From assembly GCA_020226215.1 (NCBI GenBank), contig CM035235.1, positions 49,257,511 to 49,321,510 of the forward strand: a stretch of DNA of 64,000 bases. The letters run 5' to 3'. The stretch comes from Sindora glabra. Its lineage: Eukaryota > Streptophyta > Magnoliopsida > Fabales > Fabaceae. The notes below the pieces were generated by a model. It did no database searches. It had not been told where the DNA came from and saw only the letters and a list, made by a program, of their open reading frames with translations. This document shows positions 38,640 to 49,999 of this stretch, piece after piece. The position numbers and the translations under genes are program-made. Every line of letters begins with the position of its first letter. Position 1 is the stretch's first letter.

Positions 38640-38940
38640 TTTCCTATGATGTATCTTCGGGGATTTCTACGGTGCCGCCTGGGTTCCAAAATCCAGGTAA
38701 TGTGGCCACTGGTAAATATACTACTAGTATTAGTAGTTTTGACCCTTCCTATATTTATCCTCAAAATCAAAGCGATGTGACCACTGGTAAATAGACTATT
38801 AGCGTTAGTAGTCTTGACATGACGTACTCATAGTAGGATAAATTTCCTAAAATGGCCGAATGACATTCCGCCACATGTCCTGGGTTTCAAACCCAGGATT
38901 CCTACAAAGACACCGTAGTGTGCCTGTATCTTATAGTAAA
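38640..38940. mobile_element. small inverted-repeat element with duplicated hairpin units
   Basis: A left arm (38667-38706, CTACGGTG…CCTGGGTTCC…) returns inverted at 38868-38918 (…CACCGTAG). Between them two direct units (38702-38743 and 38777-38818) share CCACTGGTAAATA, and each contains a short self-complementary core (ACTACTA/TAGTAGT in the first, GACTA/TAGTC in the second). A 19-base palindrome with a single central base lies at 38879-38897. No known family is recognised; size and symmetry suggest a MITE. Confidence 0.45.
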
Positions 38941-41900
38941 AGCTCTCTAATCTAGAAGTCAGAGACATAATCCTGATCATCAATTGGAACAATTAAGGAA
39001 AGCAAGTGGGAAGAAGGAAAAGAAGAATTGCATTTTAATTTCGCAAATGTCATTATCAAATTTAAACACTGACTATTATAAGATTTGATGAATTAATAAT
39101 CTGATTCAATTTGAAATTAAGACAGAGACAGCATATTTAAAATGTTGACCCATTTGAATTGTTTCCTTTCCGCCCGGGGGGTTAATATTTTTTTCAAAAA
39201 ATGTTGGGTAAATTTTACATATATTTTTTTATGTGTAATCTATTTTTTATAATATTAGAATATACTGCTTATCATTTTATATTTATTTAATGGTGCATAT
39301 AACTTTCCTTTATCAATTCTCTATTTGATATCCTAATGCAATCAATATATAATTCTCAAGTGATTCTATTTTCTTCCGATATTAAAAGAAATTAATATTA
39401 TATTTAAAAAAATCTATTAACTTTTACCTCTAATTTATTTATAATTTTTAATATATTGCCATTATGAAACTTTCGCTTCATAAAAGAAAATTTTTAAACT
39501 TTGATTATTTCATTAGAGGAATTCCTTCATTTGAATTAACCAGAGGAATTCCACCATGAATTTCTTATTCTTGAATGATATGATTTAGTTTTTTTTTAGA
39601 TGCAATGATTCAAGTTTTCTTCACTATAAATTTGTTTTAATTCATAGGAAATACAAGTTGGTTGTGAGAGCATATATCTATTATTTCAAACATAAAATTG
39701 AATTAAAATGGAAGGACTTTACTTGCATTAATGGAGGAAAATGGATTATAATTGCTAAGGAGAAATTAGATATATATTTGATCACATACAATATAGTTGA
39801 AGAATACTAATATACAAACATTAGGGAACCACTTTCACAAATATTTTATGATATTGTAATTCTTTTTATTTTGTTGTTAATGATTGCTAGCGATGATTGG
39901 ATAACAATTTAACTATAAGGATATAATTTATGGAACAATTGCTAACATTAGAAGAATAAAAGAATTTTTTTTCTTTGGATTAAGAATGCCTCAAATGAGA
40001 AAACTCATATAATGCTTATTTTATGAGAGGAGAAATTCTTATATACTTAAATTATACTATGTATCCTTAATTATACCAAATAAATAAAGGATAATTGTTA
40101 ATTTTGTATCGTTCATGCATATTAAAATTTTGATTTTCCAATTTTCAAGACATTGAAATGGTAGAAATTGAAAATTACCCTTCATTTGTTGGTTATGATT
40201 AAAATCACATAATATAGTTGAAATATACAAAAATTTCTCTTGTGGGTGAGGAATGAGTGAGTCACTTGTCATTTTTTAGCTAATTTATAAATTATAATTT
40301 TTTTAATATTATAAGAGGAAGAAAGAATGTTAAGAGATTCTTTTGAGGTTAGTATAACTTTCTTTGAATGCCAGAGTAAAAATGAATTATGTGGAAATCA
40401 TAAATTAATTTCATTTAAATATCTAATAAAATATTAATAGAGGAAGGTTATATATATCATTAAATAAATATAATAGCATATTTTAATAATACAATGGATA
40501 TATTACAATCAAGATAAATATAGGAAGGTTTTGTGCAATTTAAAAAAATATTTATAAAGGAAGACTTCTTATTAAAGTGTAAAATCTATAGAGATGATAA
40601 CATTTCATTTTTTTTAATTCAAATTTTCATTGGAATACTTTTTCATGAAATAATATTATTTGTCAAGTAAACATCCTTTTTCTCATAAATTATATTTATT
40701 TATTTTAGTAGTAAGAGTAGTTAGATCATTAAATGAAGAAAAATTCTACTCTAACCCCACATACCGTAGGAGGATGCAGAAAACCCACGTCTAATTTAAA
40801 TGTTTATTTAGCCTTTTTGCAACTATTATTGGTGATGATATGTTATAAGAATATCTTAATTAATAATGCAACTTATTTTTAATGGTGGGTTTGAACAGGG
40901 AAAACATTAAGGACAAGATTGTTGGGAACCTATAATTTAAGTGACATTTGGTTTTTTTTCTTTTGGAAAGTTTTGCTCTTTCTTATCTTTGATTTGATCC
41001 TAATTTAGTATGTAGTTGTGTGGTTCAACTACTTTTATTATTAGAAAATAAAAATAAAAAAATTATATTTAACTTATATATGATTTCATTATTTTTCATT
41101 AAACTCGCATGTAATTTTAAATATTATAATTTATTCATCTGCATTTTTAATTTTTAATACTTTACTTACTTAAACCATTTTCATTCAAAATTAACAACAA
41201 AACTCTTGTGCATTGTATGTTTCTTTACTTCCTCTAATTTTGCTTTAATTTGATATTTATTTAAAATTAATTTATCTTTAAAAAATTTGACTTGACATTT
41301 TCTATTCAACAATTGTTGATTACATTGTAGAAAATAAATTTTTAATGGAATTAAATTTTTTTAAGGGGAAATTTAATTTAAAATAAGTATTAAATTGAGT
41401 CAAAATTTAAAGAAATAAAAATTAAATGCAATGCATGTGAGTTTTTTTTATTAAATTTTGAATTAAAAATAGTTTAAGTAAATAAAGTATTAAAGATTGA
41501 AAGTACATATAGATGACTTACAACATTTAAAATCACAAGTAGGTTAAATAAAAAAAGATAAAATTATAAGCAGATGAAATTTAATTTTTCAAAAAAAAAT
41601 AAAAAAAAACAAAAAGGGAGATTCTTTGTAAAATTAAACCAAGGTTATATTTGTTCCAAGGAAAAATATAATTGTATTGAAAAATACTATCATAAGAAAA
41701 TACATTTTAAGAAAATAAATTGATATTTTTATTATTTGAACAATATAAGAGAAAATATTTTATCTTATTTTGTGCATAAATATAAATCATTTTTATTTAT
41801 TAAAAATAATATTATATATAAAAATTTTATCTTTATTGTTAAAGGCACAATAATATAATTCTTTTTTTTTTCTATAAGAGTAGAATACTTCATGAGATTT

Positions 41901-42767
41901 GCACAATAAGAACTCGAAATCAAATTTAAATTGTGAAATAAGTTTAAGTCTTTAAAGGACCATAGAATTGCACCAAAGATGAAGAAGTTAAGTGTTTTTT
42001 GTATTTGAAAATAACATTAGAAGAAGAAGACTTATTTTTTTTCATATTTTTCATTTATTCATAAAATTAATTTGTATTAATTTAATTTTGATTAAAATTG
42101 ATAATTATGTTTACTTACTCTATTAATTAACTAAACACTCTCTTAACATAATTTTTATTTTTGATATAATTATTAATATTAAGGAATAAAAGAAAAGAGA
42201 GAAGAAGCAATGTTTTAAAAATTATGTTGGACAATGAACCCAAAAAGTCATCAAATTATGGTTCAATTGGTCTAACTAATTGAACCAATGATCAAACTAG
42301 ATAACATTATAAATAAAAATTTATATAAATTTATTAAAAAAATTAAATAATAGTTAATTTACATTGTATATATTAATTCATAATTTATAAAAAATAAAAA
42401 AATAAAAGATATATAAAGTAAATTAATGAATTATTAGATAATTATGTGTTAAATTTGTTCTTTTTATTATTTTTCAATTAGATATAGGTTTGTTAGGCCA
42501 ATTCAACTCCAAAAAAGAAGTCTAAAAGTTAAAAGAAAGGAAAAAGATTAATTGGCTAATTTTTTAGAATTTTTTAATCTTAGCTTATTCAAAATGTGAT
42601 TGTTGAAATAGTTCTTTTAATCAATTTGAATTTAATAACATAATGACTATTAATTGGATCGGTCATATTGTTTGATTTAATCTGATTTTTAAAATATTAA
42701 GAAAATATATATAAGAGATAAAAATGAAAGGATGCAAAATGAATGAATGGATAAAGAATTAGAGATC
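38941..42767. other. A+T-rich intergenic DNA
   Basis: About 3.8 kb without a supportable gene, RNA gene or bounded element. Only short chance open frames are present. Confidence 0.5.
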
Positions 42768-42951
42768 AAAAGAAAGGTAAATGAGAGAAAGAAAGAGGTG
42801 AGGAAAAAAAAGGAATGAAAGGAATAGAAAAATAAAAAAGAAAGAAGTAAGAAGAAAGAGTGGTAAAGGGAGAAAAAGAGGAGTAGAAAAGAGTAAAAAA
42901 ATGAAAAAGAAAGTGAGATTATATAATATAGGAAGATTTAGAGAAATAAAT
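42768..42951 (+). repeat. 184-base cytosine-free, purine-dominated tract
   Basis: No cytosine occurs in 184 bases. From about 42771 to 42918 the plus strand is almost entirely A and G with isolated T. The minus strand reads as an apparent Leu/Phe/Ser open frame, which is a composition artefact. Such tracts can form triplex structures. Confidence 0.8.
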
Positions 42952-45114
42952 TCTTTTGGTTTCAAAAGAGATATCATTTTTCTCACAATATATTAATATA
43001 CTATCATTTTTTGTTGATTAGAAATAACTTTTTATTAACTAACTTCCATGTGTGATCCAAATATAAAAAAAATTAAAACAATAGTTTCCTAAAAATTATT
43101 TTTCCCCTCAAGCAAGTAAACACCAATAGCAATCTCTCTTATTTCTTATTCTCCTAAATATATAAATTAATGTTACCTAATTAACTACTGTAAAACACAA
43201 AGCTTAATGCATTTACAAGTTAGACTTGAGTATGAAAAATGAACCTTGAAGAATCTTTTTTTTTTTGAAAATTTTAATTTAACAATATAAAATGAAATTT
43301 GAGCATGAGGAAGCCATGACTTCTTTCTTAGTCCAAATGGTAAATGCAATATCCACTCCAAAGATCTTGATTATTATATAATTAAATAAATACAGGTAGA
43401 GGACAAGTTAGCTAGTTTCTAGGATGACTTATTATAGGATCATTAATGGAAATATACTTAATTAAACTATGTAATTAAATATTTTTTTTATTAATTTAAA
43501 ATCATTAAGGACAACCTTAGATTCATAGTTTATTTGTTAAATTAAATTACATGCTTAATCCAATTGGTTTATGATTTTTTTCAAATGCTATTGCTGGATA
43601 GGTAGTTGGGTATGCTCCAACTTTCAACCCTTATTACCAAAAAGGGAAAAGAAGGAAGCTACATGAAGGTTACAGAGGAAATCTTGAAAAATATTTAAAG
43701 AATTATGTGTAAGTTTCTTTTGAAGTTAATTAAATTGTTAATTAGTGCATTGATTACATAATTAGTGGAATAATTAGTTCCAATATAACATAGAAACTAA
43801 GGATGTGACCCTAGCTACAATATGTAATGTGTTCCTAATAAACACCATGATTTTGATGAGTTTCATGTAATATGCTTACACATCATGTCTTTAAAATATG
43901 GTTAATTAGAACATGAAGAAAGTTGGGGTGGGAGAAAAATAGGTGAAAAAATTTGAAAAAAATACCTTAACAATATTCAAATTGAATGTAAATTTTTGGC
44001 TTTTCTTTAGAAGGTGTGAGATTTAAAATAAAATTCATTTTTTTCTAAAAAATGTGAAAATAAGAAAGCAAATAAGATCACTAAAAATTTTCTAACATTG
44101 AAGGAAATTGTAAATAGCACATTTGTGACTTGACATATGTGCAAATAATTTTATTATGGTTCAAAGCAATAAAAATGGTATCATGTGATTTGCACCATAG
44201 CATATATGACTATCTTATATATGCTTCATTTCATCTTATTTTCAAACCAAACAATGTAGAATTTGCTCAAAAATATAATTTCAACGTAGGAGGATAGGAA
44301 GGAGAGGGGAAGACTATTGACTAATTTTTTTTATTTAAGGTTTTACAATGGAGGAGAAAAGAATTGGAGATTATGATTAATTTTTAAAACTTTTAATATT
44401 TTTCAATACTGATATTTTCATATTCTTCTAACTTAAGGATCTTTTAAACATCCAAATAAGAAAAAAAAGGAAATTATATATGACTAAACAATTTATTCTC
44501 CTTTTTTCCTTTCTTCACCATTCTTCCTTATTGCCTTTTTTTTTCCCTTCCCCTCCTATCTTCCAAAAGTTTAAGAGGTAGGGAGAAAGAAAGGAAAGAT
44601 AACAAAAAAGAACGGGACATAAAAAAAATGAGGAAGATAGATGGTTAAAAGGTGATTAATAAATGCTTGACCCACATCCAATTTGAAAGCATCTAATAAA
44701 GAGTGTGAGATTTAGAGGAGGTCTAGTTTTCCTCTTATTATTTGAATGACTAGAATACTCTCCAAAAGCCTCTTAAGTAGAAAGAGTTTAGAATTGTTAT
44801 GACATATTTGGATGAAGGAGAATCAATGGAAAATTAGGGAAAAGAAAGTTATTGAATAACTTTTCCTTTCTTTGAAAGCTTTAATAAGGAAAGGGAAAAA
44901 TGAAATATTATAATTAATCTTTTAAAACCTTTCAACATCCTCCAATACTAATATTTTTATTCTTTTCTAATTTGGAGATTTCTTAAGAATTTTCTATACA
45001 TTCAAATAAAAAAGAAAAGAAGTCATCTTTCAGGTCAATTTTAAGGGTTAAACAAACTTATCACTCAGCTAGTTCATAGTATTTTCAATTGATTCAATTA
45101 ATTCGAGTTAGATT
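42952..45114. other. intergenic DNA with a dispersed A+T/purine-rich repeat
   Basis: Two diverged direct copies of a roughly 140-bp sequence lie at about 44335-44475 and 44870-45010 (shared order: TTATAATTAAT/TTATGATTAAT, CTTTTAAAACCTTT-like, CAATACTAATATTTTTAT-like, CATTCAAATAA-like). Each is next to a GGAGGGGAAG- or GGAAAGGGAAA-type purine run and a matching pyrimidine run (for example 44503-44575), the composition of purine-ended MITEs. No gene seen. Confidence 0.4.
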
Positions 45115-45275
45115 TTTTTTTCTTTTTCCAATTGCTATTGACATTCTTAGTGATACAATAGCATTTAACATTGTTTTAAAAGCTTTACTCCCTTTATGTT
45201 TTAAACTTGAACTTAGGATCTCATGTATGCACATTGAATAAAATGCTACTCCTGCCATTAAAAAAAGTGGATATT
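45115..45275 (+). mobile_element. SINE family 1, diverged copy
   Basis: Aligns with the better preserved copy at 57005-57140: the order TTAGTGATACAATAGCAT, CTTTACTCCCTTTATG, AACTTGAACTTAGGATCTCA, TGTATGCACATTGAA, CTACTCCTGCCATTAAAAAA is the same. The B-box region is eroded here (ACTTGAAC instead of GGTTCGAAC). It ends in an A-run, as SINEs do. Confidence 0.55.
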
Positions 45276-46484
45276 TTATTTTATACTAAAGTTAAGGAAA
45301 TCATCTAATCTAAGAGAAGATAGATAAATGGGTGTATTGAAACTTATAATCTTGTAAATTCAAATAATGTGAAATTTACTTTTATGGTTATATATATATA
45401 TATACACATATATACATACACATACATACATACTTTTATTTAACAAGTTTAGAGCAAATATTTTTAAGTATTGTATAAGGGAATAAATCAAGCTAGGTTT
45501 GTGTCTGTAACTCATAGGTTGGTGAGCCAATCACAACTTTATCTTTGAAGCAAAGGAATAAGCGAGATTGCTTAGAAAGGTTCTATTCTATTTCTAGTCA
45601 AGATATAAGAAGAAGTTTAATTGGGATTAAGTGGAACAGGGGTAAGTAAGATATAATAGAGGTCCAAGTGATTGCTTTTCAAAACCTTACTAATCTTGAA
45701 AGGGAACTTTAAAGTAATTATTAGAGGAAGTCAAGAAAAATCTTAAACAACAAATAAATTGACTTTACAATTACATTATTTCTCTACTCGATAGGGAAGT
45801 GACTCTAATTTTTTAGATCCTTCCCTATGTGAAGCTTACAATTAGGGTATTCATATTTAGGATTAGTGAAACTAAGCAAAAGTGAGCTATGCTAACACCT
45901 TTAAATAGTTATCTCACCTTCCTTTTCTACTTGAGTTAGAAAGCTTTCCTTGACTATATTTAAGTTTTCTACATGACTTCCTTTCTTTGAGACAAAACTT
46001 CGTTGGTTCACTCTTATAAAGCTTCTTTTCATAATTCTCTTTTAGGCATTTTTACTTACTATCTTCTTATGTATATAAAAATGGTAGCCTACTTTGATTT
46101 TAGGATTTTATTATATACTTGATTTTTAAATCATTTCAAGTAATGTTATGTTTCTTAACTATTTATGTCAAATATTGAGGAAATTTGATTTTTTTGTGTA
46201 TTTTTTCCATTTTCATTAAAAAATTGCTTAAAATAAAGCATATAATAATTAGGTGTTAATGAAACCAACTGCCAAAAAAAAATATTGTCAACAAATTTTA
46301 ATAACATTAGAGTAAATATCCATGAATCAAATCATATGTGTATTTACAATTTATTCCGAGCGTATGTATCGATTGAGCAACTTAATTAAGCTCAAATACT
46401 CAATTGATTCATGAACTTTTTGTATTAAGGTTAACTAAATCAAATTGAAAGTAATAGCATAATCAAAGTATATTTATAATACTA
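45276..46484. other. intergenic DNA, unidentified
   Basis: The part at 45480-46080 has mixed composition without a sustained frame and could be an old transposon fragment; I recognise no motif. A short TA/CA-rich microsatellite lies at 45388-45435. Confidence 0.4.
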
Positions 46485-46655
46485 ATGATGCTAGGTTTGA
46501 ATAGTTAAGAATTTGGTTTCCTTAAGAAGATTTTGAATTTGAATCTTATAAATAAAAAAAATATTGTTGAAAAAACTTTATCTCTATATTGAATCTATTT
46601 TAAGCAAAAGTTTAATGTGATCTATGGGATATCAAATAATTGATAATAAAAAAAA
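46485..46655 (+). mobile_element. SINE family 2, copy 1
   Basis: Aligns with the copy at 58020-58290: GCTAGGTTTGAATAGTTAAG (A-box-like), TTTCCTTAAGAAGATTTTGA (B-box region), AATAAAAAAAATATTGTTGA, CTTTATCTCTATATTGAAT and GTGATCTATGGGATAT follow in the same order. It ends with an A-run at about 46648-46656. Confidence 0.5.
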
Positions 46656-46934
46656 AGTATATTGATAATGGGGACGAATAGCCTTTAAGGCATTTTACTT
46701 GGCCCAAAATGCTGAGCGGAAGGATAGTCATCTAAGGTTAGTTGGGTTCAGTCCCCTTCAGTTTAGAAGGGGCCCACCTGCGTATGATTGCAAAATATTG
46801 AATTTTACTTTTTTTTTCTTTATCGAATTCACCCGGTTCTTATGGTTGATTTGGTTCTGTCCCCCTTTGATCACTGACAGATTGACAAATTTTGCCCACC
46901 TCAAATTTATCTAGTTTTTATACATTATTGCAAA
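46656..46934. other. GC-richer intergenic patch with a hairpin
   Basis: Includes a perfect stem CCCCTTC/GAAGGGG (46753-46772, 6-base loop). A 71-codon open frame crosses the area (46699-46914) but shows no recognisable features. Unassigned. Confidence 0.3.
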
Positions 46935-46953
46935 TCTCTCTCTCTCTCTCTCT
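46935..46953. repeat. (CT)n microsatellite
   Basis: A CT dinucleotide run of about nine units. Confidence 0.9.
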
Positions 46954-47747
46954 TTCATGGCAAATATATATATGGTCATGTAAGTTAATGACTCGTTTTG
47001 CATAGAATCTTAAAAGTTTATGGCATGTTTGAGAACAGTTCTTATGATGCTTTAGCTATACAATCAAATGATTTACTCTGATAAGCAAAAGGTTGCAACT
47101 CTTCTGATTTTCTTGTAAATATTGTGCAAGATGTTGTAATTCTTTTTGAGATAAATGGTAATTTTGTAGGAAAAAATTATTTGTGATGAAAATATAATTA
47201 TTTAGTGCACTTATGTAACATTTTGAATTCAACCTTAAATCATTAATATGAAATATTTTTAAAAATAGCAGTAGAAATGGTTACACTACTACCAAGAGCC
47301 TTTGACTCATATAATATCTTAAATTTGATTCTAGAATTTTTAGTTTTAATCACTTTTATTATTAAAAAAAATATCACACTATTAAAAATATTGACAATTA
47401 GAGCATTATCCATAAGTTATATTGCTACTAAGAATTTTTGACTTATTTGATATATGATATTTATTAAATATTTTATTTTATTTTATTTATATTTTGAATT
47501 CAATATCTATATTTTATATGTGTATTCAATAATTTAGTCATTTATATTATTTAAAAAAAATAATGCCATTGCTAAAAATGTTTGCGGTTAGAGCATTACC
47601 ATGGGTTAATAGTTATGGGCACGTTAGGCTCTGCAACTCTACTCACAATTTTCACAATATTTTAACTAATGCTATGTCACCGAAACTACTAAAAATGCTG
47701 CAACTAAAATCTATTGGTTGATATTGAATTGACAATACAAAGAACAC
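46954..47747. other. A+T-rich intergenic DNA with a local duplication
   Basis: Two related segments share AATTAGAGCATTA/GGTTAGAGCATTACCAT and TTATTTTAAAAAAATA-type blocks at about 47270-47410 and 47440-47600, suggesting an old local duplication. No gene. Confidence 0.4.
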
Positions 47748-47804
47748 GAAGAATTTCATAATATACCCTTTTGGCTAAGATCAAGTGTGAAGAATTTCAT
47801 AATA
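47748..47804 (+). pseudogene. U2 snRNA fragment inserted with a 16-bp target duplication
   Basis: The exact direct repeat GAAGAATTTCATAATA occurs at 47748-47763 and 47789-47804. The 25 bases between them match the 5' part of plant U2 snRNA. The stretch 47767-47788 (CCTTTTGG, CTAAGATC, AAGTGT) is identical to the U2 segment that contains the branch-site-pairing neighbourhood. The ATACC preceding it equals the first five U2 nucleotides, with about nine intervening U2 bases missing. Downstream U2 sequence is absent. Long direct repeats and an RNA-derived insert suggest LINE-mediated target-primed integration; templated repair filler is an alternative. It cannot be a functional U2 gene. Confidence 0.75.
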
Positions 47805-49999
47805 AATACTAAATAAATAAATATGAAATATCCATAAATCAGCACAGATACTAGATCGTCTAAACGAAAATAATTTATTGGTCAAAGATATTCTCCATGG
47901 ACAAAAATATACGCATTTAAATTCTCACTTACTAAATATCAATTTTCTTATATTACCTAGAAATAAAAGTGTACACGATAGATTACGCTAACATCATTGA
48001 AATTTAAGTCAATTATATTAACATTGTTTTTATTTGTAAAAACATATATTCTGGTTCTTTATTTTTATGAGCAAAGTGTCATAAAAATTCAGTCTTCAAA
48101 TAAACCAACATCAAGCAATTAAAATAATTAAAGTAGTGCAATAACATACAAACAATTTAAGAGGTTAGTTTCTCATTTAAAGGTTATGATTATTATATCT
48201 TTCAAAATTTATAATCAATACAATTAATTTTTTATTTTTATTATAATTATTTGTTTCTCCCTTTACTTGTAATATTATAATAAATGGTGAAAAAAAGAAT
48301 ATAACTAAAAAGTAAACATGCATTTGACATCATTAATGTATTATTTAACAATCTGTTTCAATATTTTTTATTTATTTTAACATTATAAGTGAATGGATAG
48401 ATAAATAATTATAATAAAAATAAAAAATTAATAATACTATTTCTAAAATTTAAAAGATATAATAAACCTACTACCTTTACAAATGAAAGACTAATTATTA
48501 TATTTACTTTAATATAAAAATCTCCAAACTCTAGCGGTATGTTTGGAAGTTAGAAAGGGAACAAAAGAAAGGACAATGGGAGAGAATGGAGAGAGCAAAG
48601 AAAGATTAATTCAAGACTCTTCTCTTCTTATACAAGAAATGATAACAAAGAGTTAAACCAAAATATATAAGTAATTTGTAAGCATTTTTTCAATTTTATC
48701 CTTTCTTAAAAAGTTAATTCATTAATGTGTTTTTTTACAATTAAAAAAATTTCAAAAAAATATCTCTCTCCAATTTTTTTTAATTTATCAATCACAAAAA
48801 AAATCTCTCTAGAAATGACATAGTAAATTAACATGCAATAATATTATAATTTTTACTTAAAATATTTATCAAAAAAATAATGTGTGTTGACCTAATATGA
48901 CCCTTATTTAACAAGATTAATAATAACACAATCCATATTCATCCTAAAGCTAATATGAGTGGAACAAAATAAATATAAATGTGTATAGATAAATAAATAT
49001 GATTCACAATTGCATGTCTAATTATTATCAACAAAAAAAGATAATTTTATATATTTTTATTAAAAATGTTCACAACTATAATACATATTTTTCCCATGCT
49101 AGGTACTTTTCAAAGAAATATAAATAATATATTTTTATTTAAATGTAAATAATAATAAAATGCTAAGAATGTAAATGTATCTTAAAAATTAAAATAGGGT
49201 TAACATTATAAATTAAGTAAACAACCTTCCAAAACTCTTAATTTGAAGGAATACACAATATTAAAGAGTGGAAAGCTTTGGAGAACTAACTATAAACTCT
49301 CATTACAATCACTTCCTTAAACAAAACTCTCAAATAAAGGAAAGAGTAGTACATAACTTTCAATTTCCTTTCCCTTCCCCTTCCTTCCATTTCCTTCCAT
49401 CTAAAGGGAAAAAAAATACAAAAGAGAAGAGTTCTATTGTAAATAAAGATTATAGGATAATGTGTATGAAAATTTTCAATGTAACCTTACAACTTTTTAA
49501 CTACTATTTCTATATCTATTTCAAACTTTTACAAGGATTCTTATATTATTTCTATAGGCATTCACATCTTCCATCCTTATTATACTTCAAACCTTTGTCT
49601 TATTCAAATATTTATAATTCAAAATACTTGCTTGACAAGGAATCGTGATTTTTCTCTAACACAAAAATATAACTAGAATAGAAGGATAATTTACAATAAG
49701 AAATAATTACCAATGAATAGTAATTAAATTTTATATTAATTTAATAAAAAATAAATATATATTTGAAATTATAAAGGGAAAAATAGTTATATAAAAAGAG
49801 AGCGCTTTTACTTTAAAAAAATACAAATATAAAAATAATTATACTAAATTTTGCAAGGTCTCAATGTAAAATCTTCAATGTATATATAATAAATTGAAAC
49901 ATTTATATTGTAAACTCTTGGACAAATCATTGCAACATAACCTATAAGTATTTATGACTACTTATAAAAATTTATTTTTACAAATGATTAAATAACCTT
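47805..49999. other. A+T-rich intergenic DNA
   Basis: Purine-rich (48540-48605) and pyrimidine-rich (49355-49405) runs could be arms of a purine-ended MITE (GGTATGTTTGGAAGTTAG on the left), but the borders are unclear. A 126-codon open frame at 49268-49648 has no recognisable domain and is rich in Phe, Tyr, Leu and Ser; I regard it as chance. Confidence 0.4.

Noticed and set aside
42759..42986. 75-codon Leu/Phe/Ser-rich frame on minus, resembling a membrane protein
   Set aside because: It is the translation of the cytosine-free purine tract's opposite strand; composition alone explains it.
49268..49648. 126-codon open frame on plus
   Set aside because: Residues are dominated by Phe, Tyr, Leu, Ser and Lys from local A+T-rich and pyrimidine-rich composition, with no domain, splice context or neighbouring exon.
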